NCBI GenBank assembly: GCA_022844045.1
Contig: JALHMM010000046.1
Coordinates: 1 to 47,835, forward strand
Length of the DNA stretch: 47,835 bases
DNA from: Reyranellaceae bacterium
GTDB taxonomy: Bacteria; Pseudomonadota; Alphaproteobacteria; Reyranellales; Reyranellaceae
Direction of reading: 5' to 3'
Shown here: positions 18,982 to 29,348 of the stretch, piece by piece
Layout: each line of letters starts with the position of its first letter
Numbering within the stretch: position 1 is the first letter of the stretch
Made by a program: the position numbers and the translations under genes
Notes under the pieces: generated by a model
Seen by the model: only the letters and a program-made list of their open reading frames with translations
The model's database searches: none
What the model was told of the DNA's origin: nothing

Positions 18982-19041
18982 TACGAGTGGCTCCCTCTGA
19001 CGGCGCGGCGGCTCTTGGGCCGGCCGGAACGCCAAGGTCGA

Positions 19042-19071
19042 CTTATAGGGGAAGTCCGCCGTGTGGAACAA
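19042..19071 (-). promoter_or_regulatory. Possible promoter for the DUF3576-leuS-lptE operon
   Basis: Read on the minus strand: TTGTTC (19066-19071), 18 bases, TATAAG (19042-19047). Initiation would be about 55 bases upstream of the DUF3576 ATG. The elements are only moderate matches to sigma-70 consensus. Confidence 0.4.
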
Positions 19072-19312
19072 GTCACAGGCGCTTAACAACGCGTCCACCA
19101 GGTCGGGTGCCCGCGCCAGCGCAACAAATTCCATTAATTTCAAGGTGATAGCAAAAATAGCTTCAACGAAACATACCATATTTAGCGTCAACCATGGTTC
19201 CTCCTCAATATATTGACGACGAACGTGATGGTGGAACAGGGCGGTCGAGCGCCCGATTTGTGGCGTTCCTGCCACACCCCGGCACCGAATCGGCCAATTC
19301 GGCTTTGGTTTC
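19072..19312. other. Intergenic region between DUF3576 and porin genes, no gene seen
   Basis: The gap from 18982 to 19455 holds no convincing gene. Its central part (19120-19220) is distinctly A+T-rich, with runs such as CAACAAATTCCATTAATTTC and ATATTTAGCG, as expected for regulatory DNA upstream of a highly expressed porin. The two flanking segments contain the divergent promoters described separately. A trans-acting small RNA cannot be ruled out. Confidence 0.5.
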
Positions 19313-19341
19313 TTGACCCTTGATAGTGCGGCGAGTTTAAT
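19313..19341 (+). promoter_or_regulatory. Porin promoter
   Basis: TTGACC (19313-19318), a 17-base spacer and TTTAAT (19336-19341) match sigma-70 consensus well. The predicted untranslated leader is about 107 bases, long enough for regulation by a small RNA or by mRNA stability, as is usual for outer-membrane porin genes. Confidence 0.65.
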
Positions 19342-19455
19342 CCGCCATGGCCCGTCGAGTGGCAGGAGCGGTTTTGGCCGAGTTGTGTGGCTAGCCCTTC
19401 TAAAACCGGTCGCCGTCGGTCCTGATCGCGAGACGCAGCAGAGAGAGAGGGAGAA

Positions 19456-20655
19456 ATGAAGAAAGTCCTCCTGGGGACGACCGCTTTGATCGCAGGCGGC
19501 CTCGCGGCCGTACCGGCGATGGCGGCCGAGCCCATCAAGGTCGGTGTCGGCGGCTATATGCAGCAGTATTTCAATGCGGGCCACTTTGGCGGCACGCAGG
19601 GCAATAACTACCGCACGCCGAACTATCGTTATGAAGGTGAGATCTGGTTCATCGGCCAGACCAAGCTCGACAACGGCACCACGGTCGGTATCCGTATCGA
19701 GCTCGAGGGTTGGTCGCAGGGTGGCCAGACAGCGGGCACCTCTGACACCGTGGACGAAGAGTACATCTTCGCGTTCGGTGACTGGGGCCGCATCGAGGCC
19801 GGTGGCATCGACGTCGTGTCTTACCGTATGTTCTATGGCGCACCGAACGCCCTGCCGGGCTACGGCGCGACGCAGTACAACTTCGCGACCGGCTCGGCCA
19901 CGGGTACCGGCGCCAACGGCGGTGCCCACGCGTACGCGTGGTCGGCAGGCATCCTGGGCGTTGATGCGAACCGCATCAACTACTACACGCCGCGCTTCTT
20001 CGGCCTGCAGTTCGGCGTGTCTTATACGCCGCACATCACCGCTAACGGCGGCGCTGCGAACTTCGCCCAAGCGAACTTGGCCGCGACCTGCGGCTTCCTG
20101 GGTGGCGCCGGCAACGCGCCGTTCTGCAACGCGGGACAAAACGCGTATGTCAACGGTGTGTCGCTCTCGGTCAACTACGTGAACAAGTTCGGCGACTTCG
20201 GCGTCGCCGCGTCGTTCGGCTGGGATTTCGCGGCGTATGATCGCGGCATCATCAACAGCGGCCTGCAGCGCGACTACCATGCGCTTGCTGGCGGTCTGCA
20301 GCTCAGCTATGCCGGCTTCACCGTCGGCGGCAGCTTCGGCTGGGACAACAACGGCCTGATCTCCGGCAACGAGAACCTGTTCTGGACGGCCGGCGTCATG
20401 TACGAGACGGGTCCGTGGGCGGCGAGCTTCACGTACTTCGGCGGCACCCGGCGTGAGAACGTCGCGGCGCTCTCGGGCACGGGCGGCGCGATCGGTACCG
20501 ACCAGGTCCATATCTTCATGCTCGGTGGCACCTACGCCATCGGACCGGGCATCAAGCTGGTCGGCGGCTTCTTCTACGAGGCGGCGTCGGGTCAGAACCA
20601 GTCCGAGCGTTCGGACAGCTGGCAGTTCCTGATCGGCACCGAGCTGCGCTTCTAG
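19456..20655 (+). CDS. Outer-membrane porin
   Basis: The 399-residue protein has a typical signal peptide (MKKVLLGTTALIAGGLAAV; cleavage near residue 23, AMA-A). A run of alternating aromatic and small residues then forms beta strands, and the protein ends in the outer-membrane signature with terminal Phe (LIGTELRF). It resembles the 16-stranded general porins of alphaproteobacteria and would let small solutes through the outer membrane. The probable constriction loop (YRMFYGAPNALPGYGATQYN) lies near residues 117-136. Codon choice is biased toward common codons, as expected for an abundant protein. A GAGAGGGAG ribosome-binding site precedes the ATG. Confidence 0.9.
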   Translation: MKKVLLGTTALIAGGLAAVPAMAAEPIKVGVGGYMQQYFNAGHFGGTQGNNYRTPNYRYEGEIWFIGQTKLDNGTTVGIRIELEGWSQGGQTAGTSDTVDEEYIFAFGDWGRIEAGGIDVVSYRMFYGAPNALPGYGATQYNFATGSATGTGANGGAHAYAWSAGILGVDANRINYYTPRFFGLQFGVSYTPHITANGGAANFAQANLAATCGFLGGAGNAPFCNAGQNAYVNGVSLSVNYVNKFGDFGVAASFGWDFAAYDRGIINSGLQRDYHALAGGLQLSYAGFTVGGSFGWDNNGLISGNENLFWTAGVMYETGPWAASFTYFGGTRRENVAALSGTGGAIGTDQVHIFMLGGTYAIGPGIKLVGGFFYEAASGQNQSERSDSWQFLIGTELRF

Positions 20656-20681
20656 TCGCAGCGACGTCCGGACGGATATCG

Positions 20682-20712
20682 GAGAGCGGGCTTCGGCCCG
20701 CTCTCTTTTTTT
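20682..20712 (+). terminator. Rho-independent terminator of the porin gene
   Basis: A perfect stem (GAGAGCGGGC with GCCCGCTCTC), a TTCG tetraloop and a run of seven T residues follow the porin stop codon by about 27 bases. This is the clearest intrinsic terminator in the window. Confidence 0.92.
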
Positions 20713-20724
20713 GTGCTCAGTAGA

Positions 20725-21900
20725 TCAGCGCAGCAGGCGCGCCAGCACGGCGTCGAGCCGCTGGCGGCCGGCATCGGTCGCGCGCAGACGGTCGTCGTCG
20801 AGAATCAGGAAACCGCCCTGGATCATCGCCGAGAGCGCCCCGGTATCGACGGCCTCGGCGGCGTCGCGACCGGTCAGCGCGCGAAAGCGTCGCCGATCGA
20901 TACCCTCGGCCAGCCGCAGCCCCATCATCAGGGCTTCGCCTGGCATTTCGTCACTGTCGACGACACGGTCCTCGGCCGTGGCATGGCCCTGCGCCTCGAC
21001 CCGCTCCAGCCACGCCTCCGGACCACTCGCCTGCCGCGTCGCGCGCTTGCCGCGCGCGCCATCGGCGCGATCCAGTGTGAAGCGGCCATGAGCGCCGGGC
21101 CCGACACCGATATAGTCCTCGTAGCGCCAGTAGATCAGGTTGTGGCGGCAAGCGGCGTCCGGTCGCGCATAGTTCGAGATCTCGTAGGGTGGCAGGCCGC
21201 GCGCCGTCATCAACGCGTTGGTCTCCTCGTACATCGTCGCCGCCGTGTCCTCGTCCGGCATGACGAATGCGCCACGCGCGTGGTCCTGCCAGAAGCGCGT
21301 GCCGCGCTCGAGCGTGAGCTGGTAGAGCGAGAGATGCTCGCCGGCGAGATCGAGCGCGCGCGTGAGCTCGGCGCGCCATGCCGCCGGCGACTGTCCTGGT
21401 CGTGCATAGATCAGGTCGAACGAGTAGCGCGCGAAGATGGCGCGCGCCGTGTCGATCGCCGCCAGCGCCTCATCGACCGAATGGCCGCGACCGAGAAATC
21501 GCAGCGAGTCGGCGTCGAGCGCCTGCACACCCAGCGACACGCGATTGACGCCAGCTTCGCGCGCGGCGTGGAAGCGTGCCGCCTCGACGGAGGTCGGGTT
21601 GGCCTCCATGGTGATCTCGACATCGTCGGCGACCGGCCACAGGTCGCGGATCGCGCCGATCACCGCGGCGATCGTCTGCGGCGGCATCAGCGAGGGCGTG
21701 CCACCGCCGAAGAAGACGCTGTCGACGACGCGGCCTTGCGTGCTCGCCGCGTAGTGCCGGAGTTCGGCGACCAGCGCCTCGCGCCAACGCGTCTGGTCGA
21801 CGGCGTCGCGCACGTGACTGTTGAAGTCGCAGTACGGGCACTTCGAGACGCAGAACGGCCAGTGCACATAGACGCCGAATTGGCGTCGTGCCTCGGTCAT
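20725..21900 (-). CDS. hemW: Radical SAM heme chaperone HemW
   Basis: The 391-residue protein has the radical SAM cluster motif CVSKCPYC (C17, C21, C24) directly after VYVHWPFC. FFGGGTPSLMPP and EANPTSVEAARF follow, as in HemW rather than in true coproporphyrinogen dehydrogenases. HemW binds heme and is thought to insert it into respiratory proteins. Its start overlaps the rdgB stop as ATGA. The order rph-rdgB-hemW is conserved in alphaproteobacteria. Confidence 0.93.
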   Translation of the reverse strand: MTEARRQFGVYVHWPFCVSKCPYCDFNSHVRDAVDQTRWREALVAELRHYAASTQGRVVDSVFFGGGTPSLMPPQTIAAVIGAIRDLWPVADDVEITMEANPTSVEAARFHAAREAGVNRVSLGVQALDADSLRFLGRGHSVDEALAAIDTARAIFARYSFDLIYARPGQSPAAWRAELTRALDLAGEHLSLYQLTLERGTRFWQDHARGAFVMPDEDTAATMYEETNALMTARGLPPYEISNYARPDAACRHNLIYWRYEDYIGVGPGAHGRFTLDRADGARGKRATRQASGPEAWLERVEAQGHATAEDRVVDSDEMPGEALMMGLRLAEGIDRRRFRALTGRDAAEAVDTGALSAMIQGGFLILDDDRLRATDAGRQRLDAVLARLLR

Positions 21901-22514
21901 TGAAAGCACCGCGCGACGAGCTTCGTGAAGGCATCGGCGCGATGGCTGATGCGGTTCTTCACCGCGGGATCCATCTCGCCACAGGTGATCGCCCAGCCAT
22001 CGGGCTGAAACGTCGGATCATAGCCGTGGCCGTTGTCGCCGCGCGGTGGCCACACGATGGTGCCGCGCATCTGTCCCAGCACGCTCTCGACATGGCCATC
22101 GGGCCACGCCAATGCCAGGGCGCAGTTGAACGTGGCGGCGCGCGCATCGGCGGTGTCGGGCACGCCGCGCTGGGCGAGCTCGCGCTGGATGCGCGCCATA
22201 CCGGTCATCGCGTCGCGGTTCGGGCCTTCCCAATCGGCGGTGTACAGGCCGGGCTGGCCATCCAGCGCATGCACCGCCAGGCCCGAATCGTCACCCAGCG
22301 ACGGCAGGTTGGTGGCGCGCGCCGCCGTGCGCGCCTTCAGTTCGGCGTTCTCCAGGAAGGTGGCGCCGGTCTCCTCGGGCACGGCCAGCCCGAGTTCGGC
22401 ATGCGACAGCACGCGCACGCCGAAGGGCGCCAGCATGGTGCCGATCTCCGCCGCCTTGCCGGTGTTGTGCGTGGCCACCACCAGCGTCGGTCCGCTGAAG
22501 CGGCGCGGCGTCAT
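21897..22514 (-). CDS. rdgB: XTP/dITP pyrophosphatase (RdgB/HAM1 family)
   Basis: The 205-residue protein begins PTLVVATHNTGKAAEI, the family phosphate-binding start. GDDSGLAVHALDGQPGLYTADW follows near residues 69-90. It hydrolyses deaminated purine nucleoside triphosphates (ITP, dITP, XTP) and so keeps them out of DNA and RNA. It is ten bases after rph and overlaps hemW by four bases. Confidence 0.95.
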   Translation of the reverse strand: MTPRRFSGPTLVVATHNTGKAAEIGTMLAPFGVRVLSHAELGLAVPEETGATFLENAELKARTAARATNLPSLGDDSGLAVHALDGQPGLYTADWEGPNRDAMTGMARIQRELAQRGVPDTADARAATFNCALALAWPDGHVESVLGQMRGTIVWPPRGDNGHGYDPTFQPDGWAITCGEMDPAVKNRISHRADAFTKLVARCFQ

Positions 22515-22524
22515 CGGCCCGACC

Positions 22525-23250
22525 TCAGCCGCGCTCCAGCGCGGCGCGCTGATGGACGCAGAGTTCCGCGATACCGCGCTTGGCCAGCGCCAGCAACGCG
22601 AGGAACTCGGCCTCGCTGAAGGGATCCTTCTCCGCCGTGCCCTGCACCTCGACCAGGCCGCCGGCGGCGGTCAGCACGAAATTGGCGTCGGCCTGCGCCG
22701 CCGAATCCTCGGGATAGTCGAGATCGAGCACCGGGGTGCCGTTGTAGACGCCGCAGGAGATCGCCGCGACCTGACCGGTGATCGGCGACTTCTTCACCTT
22801 GCCGGCCTTCAGCAGCCCGTTCATGGCGATCGCCAGCGCGACCCACGAACCGGTGACGCTGGCGGTGCGCGTGCCGCCATCGGCCTGCAGCACGTCGCAG
22901 TCGATCTTGACCTGGATTTCGCCCATCGCCTCGAGATCGACCACGGCGCGCAAGGCGCGGCCGATCAGGCGCTGGATTTCCTGGGTGCGGCCCGACTGCT
23001 TGCCGCGTGACGCCTCACGATCGGTGCGCGTGTGCGTCGAGCGCGGCAGCATGCCGTACTCCGCCGTCACCCAGCCGCGCCCGCTATTGCGCATCCACGG
23101 CGGCACGCGCTCCTCGACCGAGGCGGTGCACAGCACATGGGTGTCGCCGAACTTCGCCAGGCAGGAGCCCTCGGCATGGCGCGAGAAGCCGGGGATCAGC
23201 TCGATCGTGCGCAGCTGATCGGGCGCGCGGCCGGAGGGTCGGATGGACAT
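22525..23250 (-). CDS. rph: Ribonuclease PH
   Basis: The 241-residue protein has the RNase PH pattern: [11 protein letters not shown], then [17 protein letters not shown] near residues 59-75, [14 protein letters not shown], and the [18 protein letters not shown] block. It trims the 3' ends of tRNA precursors by phosphorolysis. It is the first gene of the rph-rdgB-hemW group and faces hrcA across one small gene, the usual alphaproteobacterial arrangement. Confidence 0.96.
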   Translation of the reverse strand: MSIRPSGRAPDQLRTIELIPGFSRHAEGSCLAKFGDTHVLCTASVEERVPPWMRNSGRGWVTAEYGMLPRSTHTRTDREASRGKQSGRTQEIQRLIGRALRAVVDLEAMGEIQVKIDCDVLQADGGTRTASVTGSWVALAIAMNGLLKAGKVKKSPITGQVAAISCGVYNGTPVLDLDYPEDSAAQADANFVLTAAGGLVEVQGTAEKDPFSEAEFLALLALAKRGIAELCVHQRAALERG

Positions 23251-23263
23251 GGTCTTCCTGCTG

Positions 23264-23713
23264 TCATTGTCCGCCGGTCCGGCGGAGCCGGCCGAGGGCG
23301 TGCCACGCGCCGGCCGGGTCGCGCAAGGGGCCGATGAAAGTCTCCGGTGTCGCCCCCCGCCGCGCGTCGAGGCCGGGTGTCACGGCCACACCGCGGCCGA
23401 ATATGCCGTGCGAGCGCACCTCGACCGCGCCGATCGACTTGCCGTCGACGCGCAGGGTGCCGCCGCCGCGGGACCTGACCGTGACCTTGTCGCCGTCGAT
23501 CTCGAGCGGCGGCCGCAGGCGCAACTGGACCTGGTCGATGACGGCGAAGACGGCGATGCCGGCGCAAACCCACTGGGCGAAGACGCGGCCCTCGGTCAGC
23601 CAGGCGATGCCGCCGCCGATCAGCGCGAACAGCAGCGGAACGACGGCCGCCGCCAGCGGGTCGGCGCGGAAGACCATGCGGGCAGGCGGGGCATCGATGA
23701 CCCGGTCGCTCAT
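23264..23713 (-). CDS. Small membrane protein with two helices, function unknown
   Basis: The 149-residue protein has two hydrophobic segments near residues 21-40 and 46-62 ([14 protein letters not shown] and [15 protein letters not shown]). A basic soluble part follows, which could be a small PH-like or beta domain ([18 protein letters not shown]). No named family is recognised. It lies 13 bases upstream of rph on the same strand and could be cotranscribed with it. Its start is 61 bases from the divergent hrcA start. Confidence 0.7.
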   Translation of the reverse strand: MSDRVIDAPPARMVFRADPLAAAVVPLLFALIGGGIAWLTEGRVFAQWVCAGIAVFAVIDQVQLRLRPPLEIDGDKVTVRSRGGGTLRVDGKSIGAVEVRSHGIFGRGVAVTPGLDARRGATPETFIGPLRDPAGAWHALGRLRRTGGQ

Positions 23714-23739
23714 ACCGCTATTCTCGCACCGGCCCGGCG

Positions 23740-23768
23740 TTGACGCTATCGGGCGCGGTCCCTAGATT
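23740..23768 (+). promoter_or_regulatory. hrcA promoter, probable leaderless transcript
   Basis: TTGACG (23740-23745), a 17-base spacer and TAGATT (23763-23768). The expected first transcribed base falls at or next to the A of the hrcA ATG (23775), and no ribosome-binding site precedes that codon. Confidence 0.6.
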
Positions 23769-23774
23769 CATCTG

Positions 23775-24881
23775 ATGCAACGGCCCATCACGCGACTCGA
23801 GCCGGTGCCCCGTCCGGCGGCGAGCCGGACCCTTGTCGGCGCCTCGCCGCCTGTCGCCGAGCTCAATGACCGCGCACGCGAAGTCTTTCGTCGCATCGTC
23901 GAGTCCTATGTCGAGACCGGCGAACCGGTGGGCTCGCGCACGCTCACGCGCCGCCTGACCGAGCATCTGTCGCCGGCGACCATCCGCAACGTGATGGCCG
24001 ATCTCCAGGAATCGGGCCTGTTGTTCGCGCCACACACGTCGGCTGGCCGAGTGCCGACCGAAGCGGGGCTGCGCCTCTTCGTCGACGGCCTGCTCGAAGT
24101 CGGCGCGCTGAGCGAGGACGAGCGGGCCGGCATCGAGGCGCGCTGCGCCGGCAATGGCCGCAGCGTGCAGGAGGTGCTGGAGCACGCCAGCACCTTGCTT
24201 TCGGGTCTGTCGCGCTGCGCCAGCATGGTGGTGGCGCCGCGCAGCGAGCAGCCGCTCAAGCACATCGAGTTCGTGGCGCTGGGTCCGGGCCGGGCGCTGG
24301 TCGTCCTCGTGACCCAGAACGGCACGGTCGAGAACCGCCTGATCGAGCTGCCGCTGGGCCTGCCGCCCTCGGCCCTCGTCGAGGCCGCGAATTACTTGGC
24401 CGCCCGCCTGATCGGCCGAACCTTCGACGAGGCCAAGGAGGAGATCGCCGCCGAGCTCGCCGGCCAGCGCGCCCAGCTCGACGCGCTGACCCAGCGCGTC
24501 GTCGAGGCCGGGTTGGCGACCTGGGGCGGCGGACCGGGCTCCTCGCTGATCGTGCGCGGCCAGGCGCGGCTCTTGGAGGATGTCACGGCGCTCGCCGACC
24601 TCGAGAACATCCGCCGCCTGTTCGAATCGCTGGAGCGCGGCGAGAGCTTCATGCGCCTGCTTGACCTCGCCGGCGCCGGCCAGGGTGTGCAGATCTTCAT
24701 CGGCGCCGACAATCCGCTATTCGCCAATACCGGCTGCTCGGTGATCGTCTCGCCGTTGCGCGGCGAGCGCGAGAAGATCGTCGGCGCCATCGCCGTGGTC
24801 GGGCCCACGCGCATGAATTACGCGCGCATCATCCCGCTGGTCGACTACACCGCGAAGGTCGTGGGTCGACTCGTGGGCTGA
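23775..24881 (+). CDS. hrcA: Heat-inducible transcription repressor HrcA
   Basis: The 368-residue protein has an N-terminal winged-helix region (LNDRAREVFRRIVESYVETG, then EPVGSRTLTRRL). The HrcA core follows, with LSPATIRNVMADLQESGLLFAPHTSAGRVPTE given here as the region around residues 66-97. HrcA represses chaperone operons by binding CIRCE elements and needs GroEL to fold. I find no CIRCE sequence in the window, so its targets here lie elsewhere (usually groESL). A 30-residue basic tail precedes the conserved start, so initiation may be at a later codon. Confidence 0.94.
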   Translation: MQRPITRLEPVPRPAASRTLVGASPPVAELNDRAREVFRRIVESYVETGEPVGSRTLTRRLTEHLSPATIRNVMADLQESGLLFAPHTSAGRVPTEAGLRLFVDGLLEVGALSEDERAGIEARCAGNGRSVQEVLEHASTLLSGLSRCASMVVAPRSEQPLKHIEFVALGPGRALVVLVTQNGTVENRLIELPLGLPPSALVEAANYLAARLIGRTFDEAKEEIAAELAGQRAQLDALTQRVVEAGLATWGGGPGSSLIVRGQARLLEDVTALADLENIRRLFESLERGESFMRLLDLAGAGQGVQIFIGADNPLFANTGCSVIVSPLRGEREKIVGAIAVVGPTRMNYARIIPLVDYTAKVVGRLVG

Positions 24882-24896
24882 ACCCGTCGCCCCGGG

Positions 24897-24925
24897 TTGA
24901 CCCCGGGCGGGCGACCCCCTAAGTC
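24897..24925 (+). promoter_or_regulatory. Possible grpE promoter
   Basis: TTGACC (24897-24902), 17 bases, TAAGTC (24920-24925), just after the hrcA stop codon. The -35 box is good and the -10 weak. It would give a leader of about 60 bases. Confidence 0.35.
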
Positions 24926-24994
24926 AAGACGCACGGGCGGCGAGGCACAGAGTCTCGCCGTCGCTTTTTCCATTCCAGTTGGCCCACCCAGATC

Positions 24995-25639
24995 ATGCCG
25001 TCCGATACAGCCTCCCGTAACCCACCGCCCGACGAGCAGGGCGTGGATCAGGAGTTCACCCTCGACATTCCCGAGCCGCCGCGGGGCGACGCCGGTGACC
25101 CGGCACGCGTCATCAAGGAGACCGCCGAATCCAGGATCGCCGAGCTCGAGGCGCAGCTGGCCGAGGCCAAGGACCAGTGGATTCGCGCCGTCGCCGATGC
25201 CCAGAACGCCCGGCGCCGGGCCAAGCTCGATGTCGAGGAGGCGCACAAGTTCGCCGTGGCGCGCTTCGCCAAGGACGTGCTGTCGGTGGGCGATAATCTT
25301 GGCCGCGCCCTGCAGGCCCTGCCGCCCGGCGGCGAGGGGCTGGACGACCGGCTGAAGGGTGTGGTGCAGGGTGTCGAGGCCACCCAGCGCGAGCTGCAGG
25401 CCGTGCTGGACCGCAATGGCGTGAAGAAAATCGACGCCCAGGACAAGCCCTTCGACCCCAACCTGCATCAGGCGGTGGCCCAGATCCCGGATGCGACCCG
25501 GCCCAACAACACCGTGGCCCAGGTCTACCAGGATGGCTACGTGATCAACGAGCGGCTGCTGCGCGCGGCCATGGTCGTGGTCGCCACAGGTGGTCCACCG
25601 GCGTCGCCGACCGGCGAACCGCCCGAGCCGCCGAAGTAG
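24995..25639 (+). CDS. grpE: Nucleotide exchange factor GrpE
   Basis: The 214-residue protein has a disordered acidic start and a long coiled coil near residues 45-90 (ESRIAELEAQLAEAKDQWIR and AVADAQNARRRAKLD). The C-terminal beta domain follows (PNLHQAVAQIPD, then VAQVYQDGYVINERLLRAAMV). GrpE releases ADP from DnaK and acts as a thermosensor. It is placed between hrcA and dnaK as in most alphaproteobacteria. No strong ribosome-binding site is visible before the ATG. Confidence 0.95.
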   Translation: MPSDTASRNPPPDEQGVDQEFTLDIPEPPRGDAGDPARVIKETAESRIAELEAQLAEAKDQWIRAVADAQNARRRAKLDVEEAHKFAVARFAKDVLSVGDNLGRALQALPPGGEGLDDRLKGVVQGVEATQRELQAVLDRNGVKKIDAQDKPFDPNLHQAVAQIPDATRPNNTVAQVYQDGYVINERLLRAAMVVVATGGPPASPTGEPPEPPK

Positions 25640-25752
25640 TCTCCCCGTCGCGCCTCGCCGGCTTCTTCTAGTCTGGAGATCTTCCAGATTGGACCGCTTC
25701 GCCGGCCTGCATGGGCCAGGCGCAAAAATGCCGTGTGCACTTGCCTCGCGAG

Positions 25753-25784
25753 CCGTTGCGGGCGCAACGGGACACACTATATAG
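25753..25784 (+). promoter_or_regulatory. dnaK promoter with overlapping palindrome
   Basis: TTGCGG (25756-25761), a 16-base spacer and TATATA (25778-25783). The -35 region is part of a perfect palindrome, CCGTTGC-GGGC-GCAACGG (25753-25770). The -10 context (CACTATATAG) also resembles RpoH-type promoters, so heat-shock sigma control is possible. The predicted leader before dnaK is about 107 bases. Confidence 0.5.
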
Positions 25785-25897
25785 CCCTTTGGAAATCGCG
25801 GCTTTTTGTCGTCGAATCCATATCCGAACTCCAGGGGGCCGTCACGGTGCCGTCAGGGCCGAACGGATCCCGCCGCTGAAGAGAGAGGCAAGGCATC

Positions 25898-27841
<1,944 letters not shown>

Positions 27842-27860
27842 GGCGGCTGGACGTGAACGG

Positions 27861-27896
27861 CGCCCCCATCCGTGCTATCTGCCGCGGATGGGGGCG
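27861..27896 (+). terminator. Hairpin between dnaK and dnaJ, attenuator-like
   Basis: A perfect 12-base stem (CGCCCCCATCCG with CGGATGGGGGCG) and a 12-base loop lie 20 bases after the dnaK stop and about 58 bases before dnaJ. Only a short T-containing stretch (TTCGCTTA) follows. It probably reduces dnaJ transcription relative to dnaK or protects the dnaK 3' end. Confidence 0.6.
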
Positions 27897-27953
27897 TTCG
27901 CTTAATGCGAACCTTGGGGTGGGAGCGCCGGACGGCTGCTCCGGATACGCGTG

Positions 27954-29087
27954 ATGGCTCAGGATTATTACGAACTGCTCGGCGCCAGCCGTACCGCCAG
28001 CGCGGATGACCTGAAGAAGGCCTACCGCAAGCTGGCGATGAAATACCATCCGGATCGCAATCCGGGTGACAAGGAAGCCGAGAAGAAGTTCAAGGAGATC
28101 AACCACGCCTACGACGTCCTGAAGGACGACCAGAAGCGCGCCGCCTACGACCGCTACGGTCCGGCCGCCTTCGACGGCAATTCCAATGGCCCCGGTGGTC
28201 CGGGTGGTGGCCCTGGCGGCTTCGAGTTCAGCGGCGGCTTCGCCGACATCTTCGAGCAGATGTTCGGCAACATGGGTGCCGGTCAGCGCAACGGGCCGGG
28301 TCGCGGCGCCGACCTGCGCTACAACCTCGAGATCTCCCTGGAAGAGGCCTATGCCGGCGCCGAAGCCAACGTGCGCGCGCCCAGCTCGGTGACCTGCGAG
28401 CCCTGCAACGGCAGCGGCGCGGAGCCGGGCTCCAAGCCGGTGACCTGTCCGTCCTGTCAGGGACGCGGCCGCATGCGCATGCAGCAGGGTTTTTTCACCG
28501 TCGAGCGCACCTGCCCGACCTGCCACGGTGCTGGCCAGAAGATCGAGAAGCCGTGCCGCGCGTGCAATGGCGCTGGCCGTGTGCGCAAGGACAAGACCTT
28601 GCAGGTCAAGATCCCGCCGGGCGTCGAGGATGGCACACGCATCCGGTTGAGCGGCGAGGGCGAGGCCGGTGCGCGCGGCGGTCCGCCGGGCGATCTCTAC
28701 GTCTTCTTGAGCGTGCGCAAGCACAAGATGTTCGAGCGTGACGGCGCCGACCTGCTGTGCCGCGCACCGATCAGCATGGTGACCGCGACCCTGGGCGGGC
28801 ATATCGAGGTGCCGACGCTCGACGGCAAGACGGCGCGCATCTCGATCCCCGCCGGCACCCAGTCGAGCCACCAGTTCAGGTTGCGCGGCAAAGGCATGCC
28901 CGTCCTGCGCTCGACCCAGAAGGGCGACCTCTACATCGAGACCGTGGTCGAGACGCCGGTCAACCTCACCGCCAAGCAGAAGGAGCTGCTCAAGGAGTTC
29001 GAGGCCGCCGGCAAGGACGGCGGCACGTCGCCCGAATCCGAGGGCTTCTTCAACAAGGTGAAGGAGATGTTCGGCGGCGACGACTGA
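27954..29087 (+). CDS. dnaJ: Chaperone DnaJ (Hsp40)
   Basis: The 377-residue protein has a J domain with the HPD triad at residues 32-34 ([11 protein letters not shown]) and a Gly/Phe-rich linker near residues 75-115. Four zinc-finger repeats of the CxxCxGxG type begin CEPCNGSG and end CRACNGAG. The C-terminal substrate domain has [17 protein letters not shown]. It stimulates DnaK ATP hydrolysis and presents substrates. The ATG at 27954 is preferred to the GTG one codon upstream. The expected neighbour dapB is displaced by a 4 kb insertion. Confidence 0.97.
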   Translation: MAQDYYELLGASRTASADDLKKAYRKLAMKYHPDRNPGDKEAEKKFKEINHAYDVLKDDQKRAAYDRYGPAAFDGNSNGPGGPGGGPGGFEFSGGFADIFEQMFGNMGAGQRNGPGRGADLRYNLEISLEEAYAGAEANVRAPSSVTCEPCNGSGAEPGSKPVTCPSCQGRGRMRMQQGFFTVERTCPTCHGAGQKIEKPCRACNGAGRVRKDKTLQVKIPPGVEDGTRIRLSGEGEAGARGGPPGDLYVFLSVRKHKMFERDGADLLCRAPISMVTATLGGHIEVPTLDGKTARISIPAGTQSSHQFRLRGKGMPVLRSTQKGDLYIETVVETPVNLTAKQKELLKEFEAAGKDGGTSPESEGFFNKVKEMFGGDD

Positions 29088-29108
29088 TCGCGCCGACACG
29101 CGTCGCTG

Positions 29109-29176
29109 CTGTCATTCCGAGCGTAGCGAGGAATCCAGCATCTTCACGAGATTCCTCGCTGCGCTCGGAATGACAG
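29109..29176. repeat. Palindromic repeat, family GTCATCCCGAGCG, copy 2
   Basis: An inverted repeat whose arms run from CTGTCATTCCGAGCG to GCGAGGAATC and back, with a loop of about 14 bases. It lies after dnaJ. Together with the copy at 32193 it brackets the Na/Pi-PstS gene pair. Confidence 0.85.
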
Positions 29177-29348
29177 GGCCCGTGGTGTCCAGCGCGGAAA
29201 CGCGCGCGGTGGTCGCATCGTGGCTCGACAGGCCCGATCCTGCCGGCTGACACCGCAGCGCGATGTGACTGTCATCATACCGTGACATCGACCTCCCAGC
29301 ATCGTGACGGCGCGCGCGCAGCGCCGCCGCAATGGTGGGGGTCGTCTG

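Noticed and set aside
19072..19200. A 66-codon minus-strand frame beginning near 19180 upstream of DUF3576.
   Set aside because: It runs in the DUF3576 frame but spans the likely promoter and has no ribosome-binding site; the lipoprotein signal and GAGGGAG site support the later ATG at 18981.
18982..20511. A minus-strand reading frame that continues upstream from the DUF3576 gene, opposite the porin gene, for about 500 codons.
   Set aside because: It lacks its own start signals and family motifs, and the opposite strand encodes a clear porin with promoter and terminator. G+C-rich codon use leaves antisense frames open.
24882..24994. CIRCE element upstream of grpE or dnaK.
   Set aside because: TTAGCACTC-N9-GAGTGCTAA is not present in any form here or upstream of dnaK; HrcA probably acts on groESL elsewhere.
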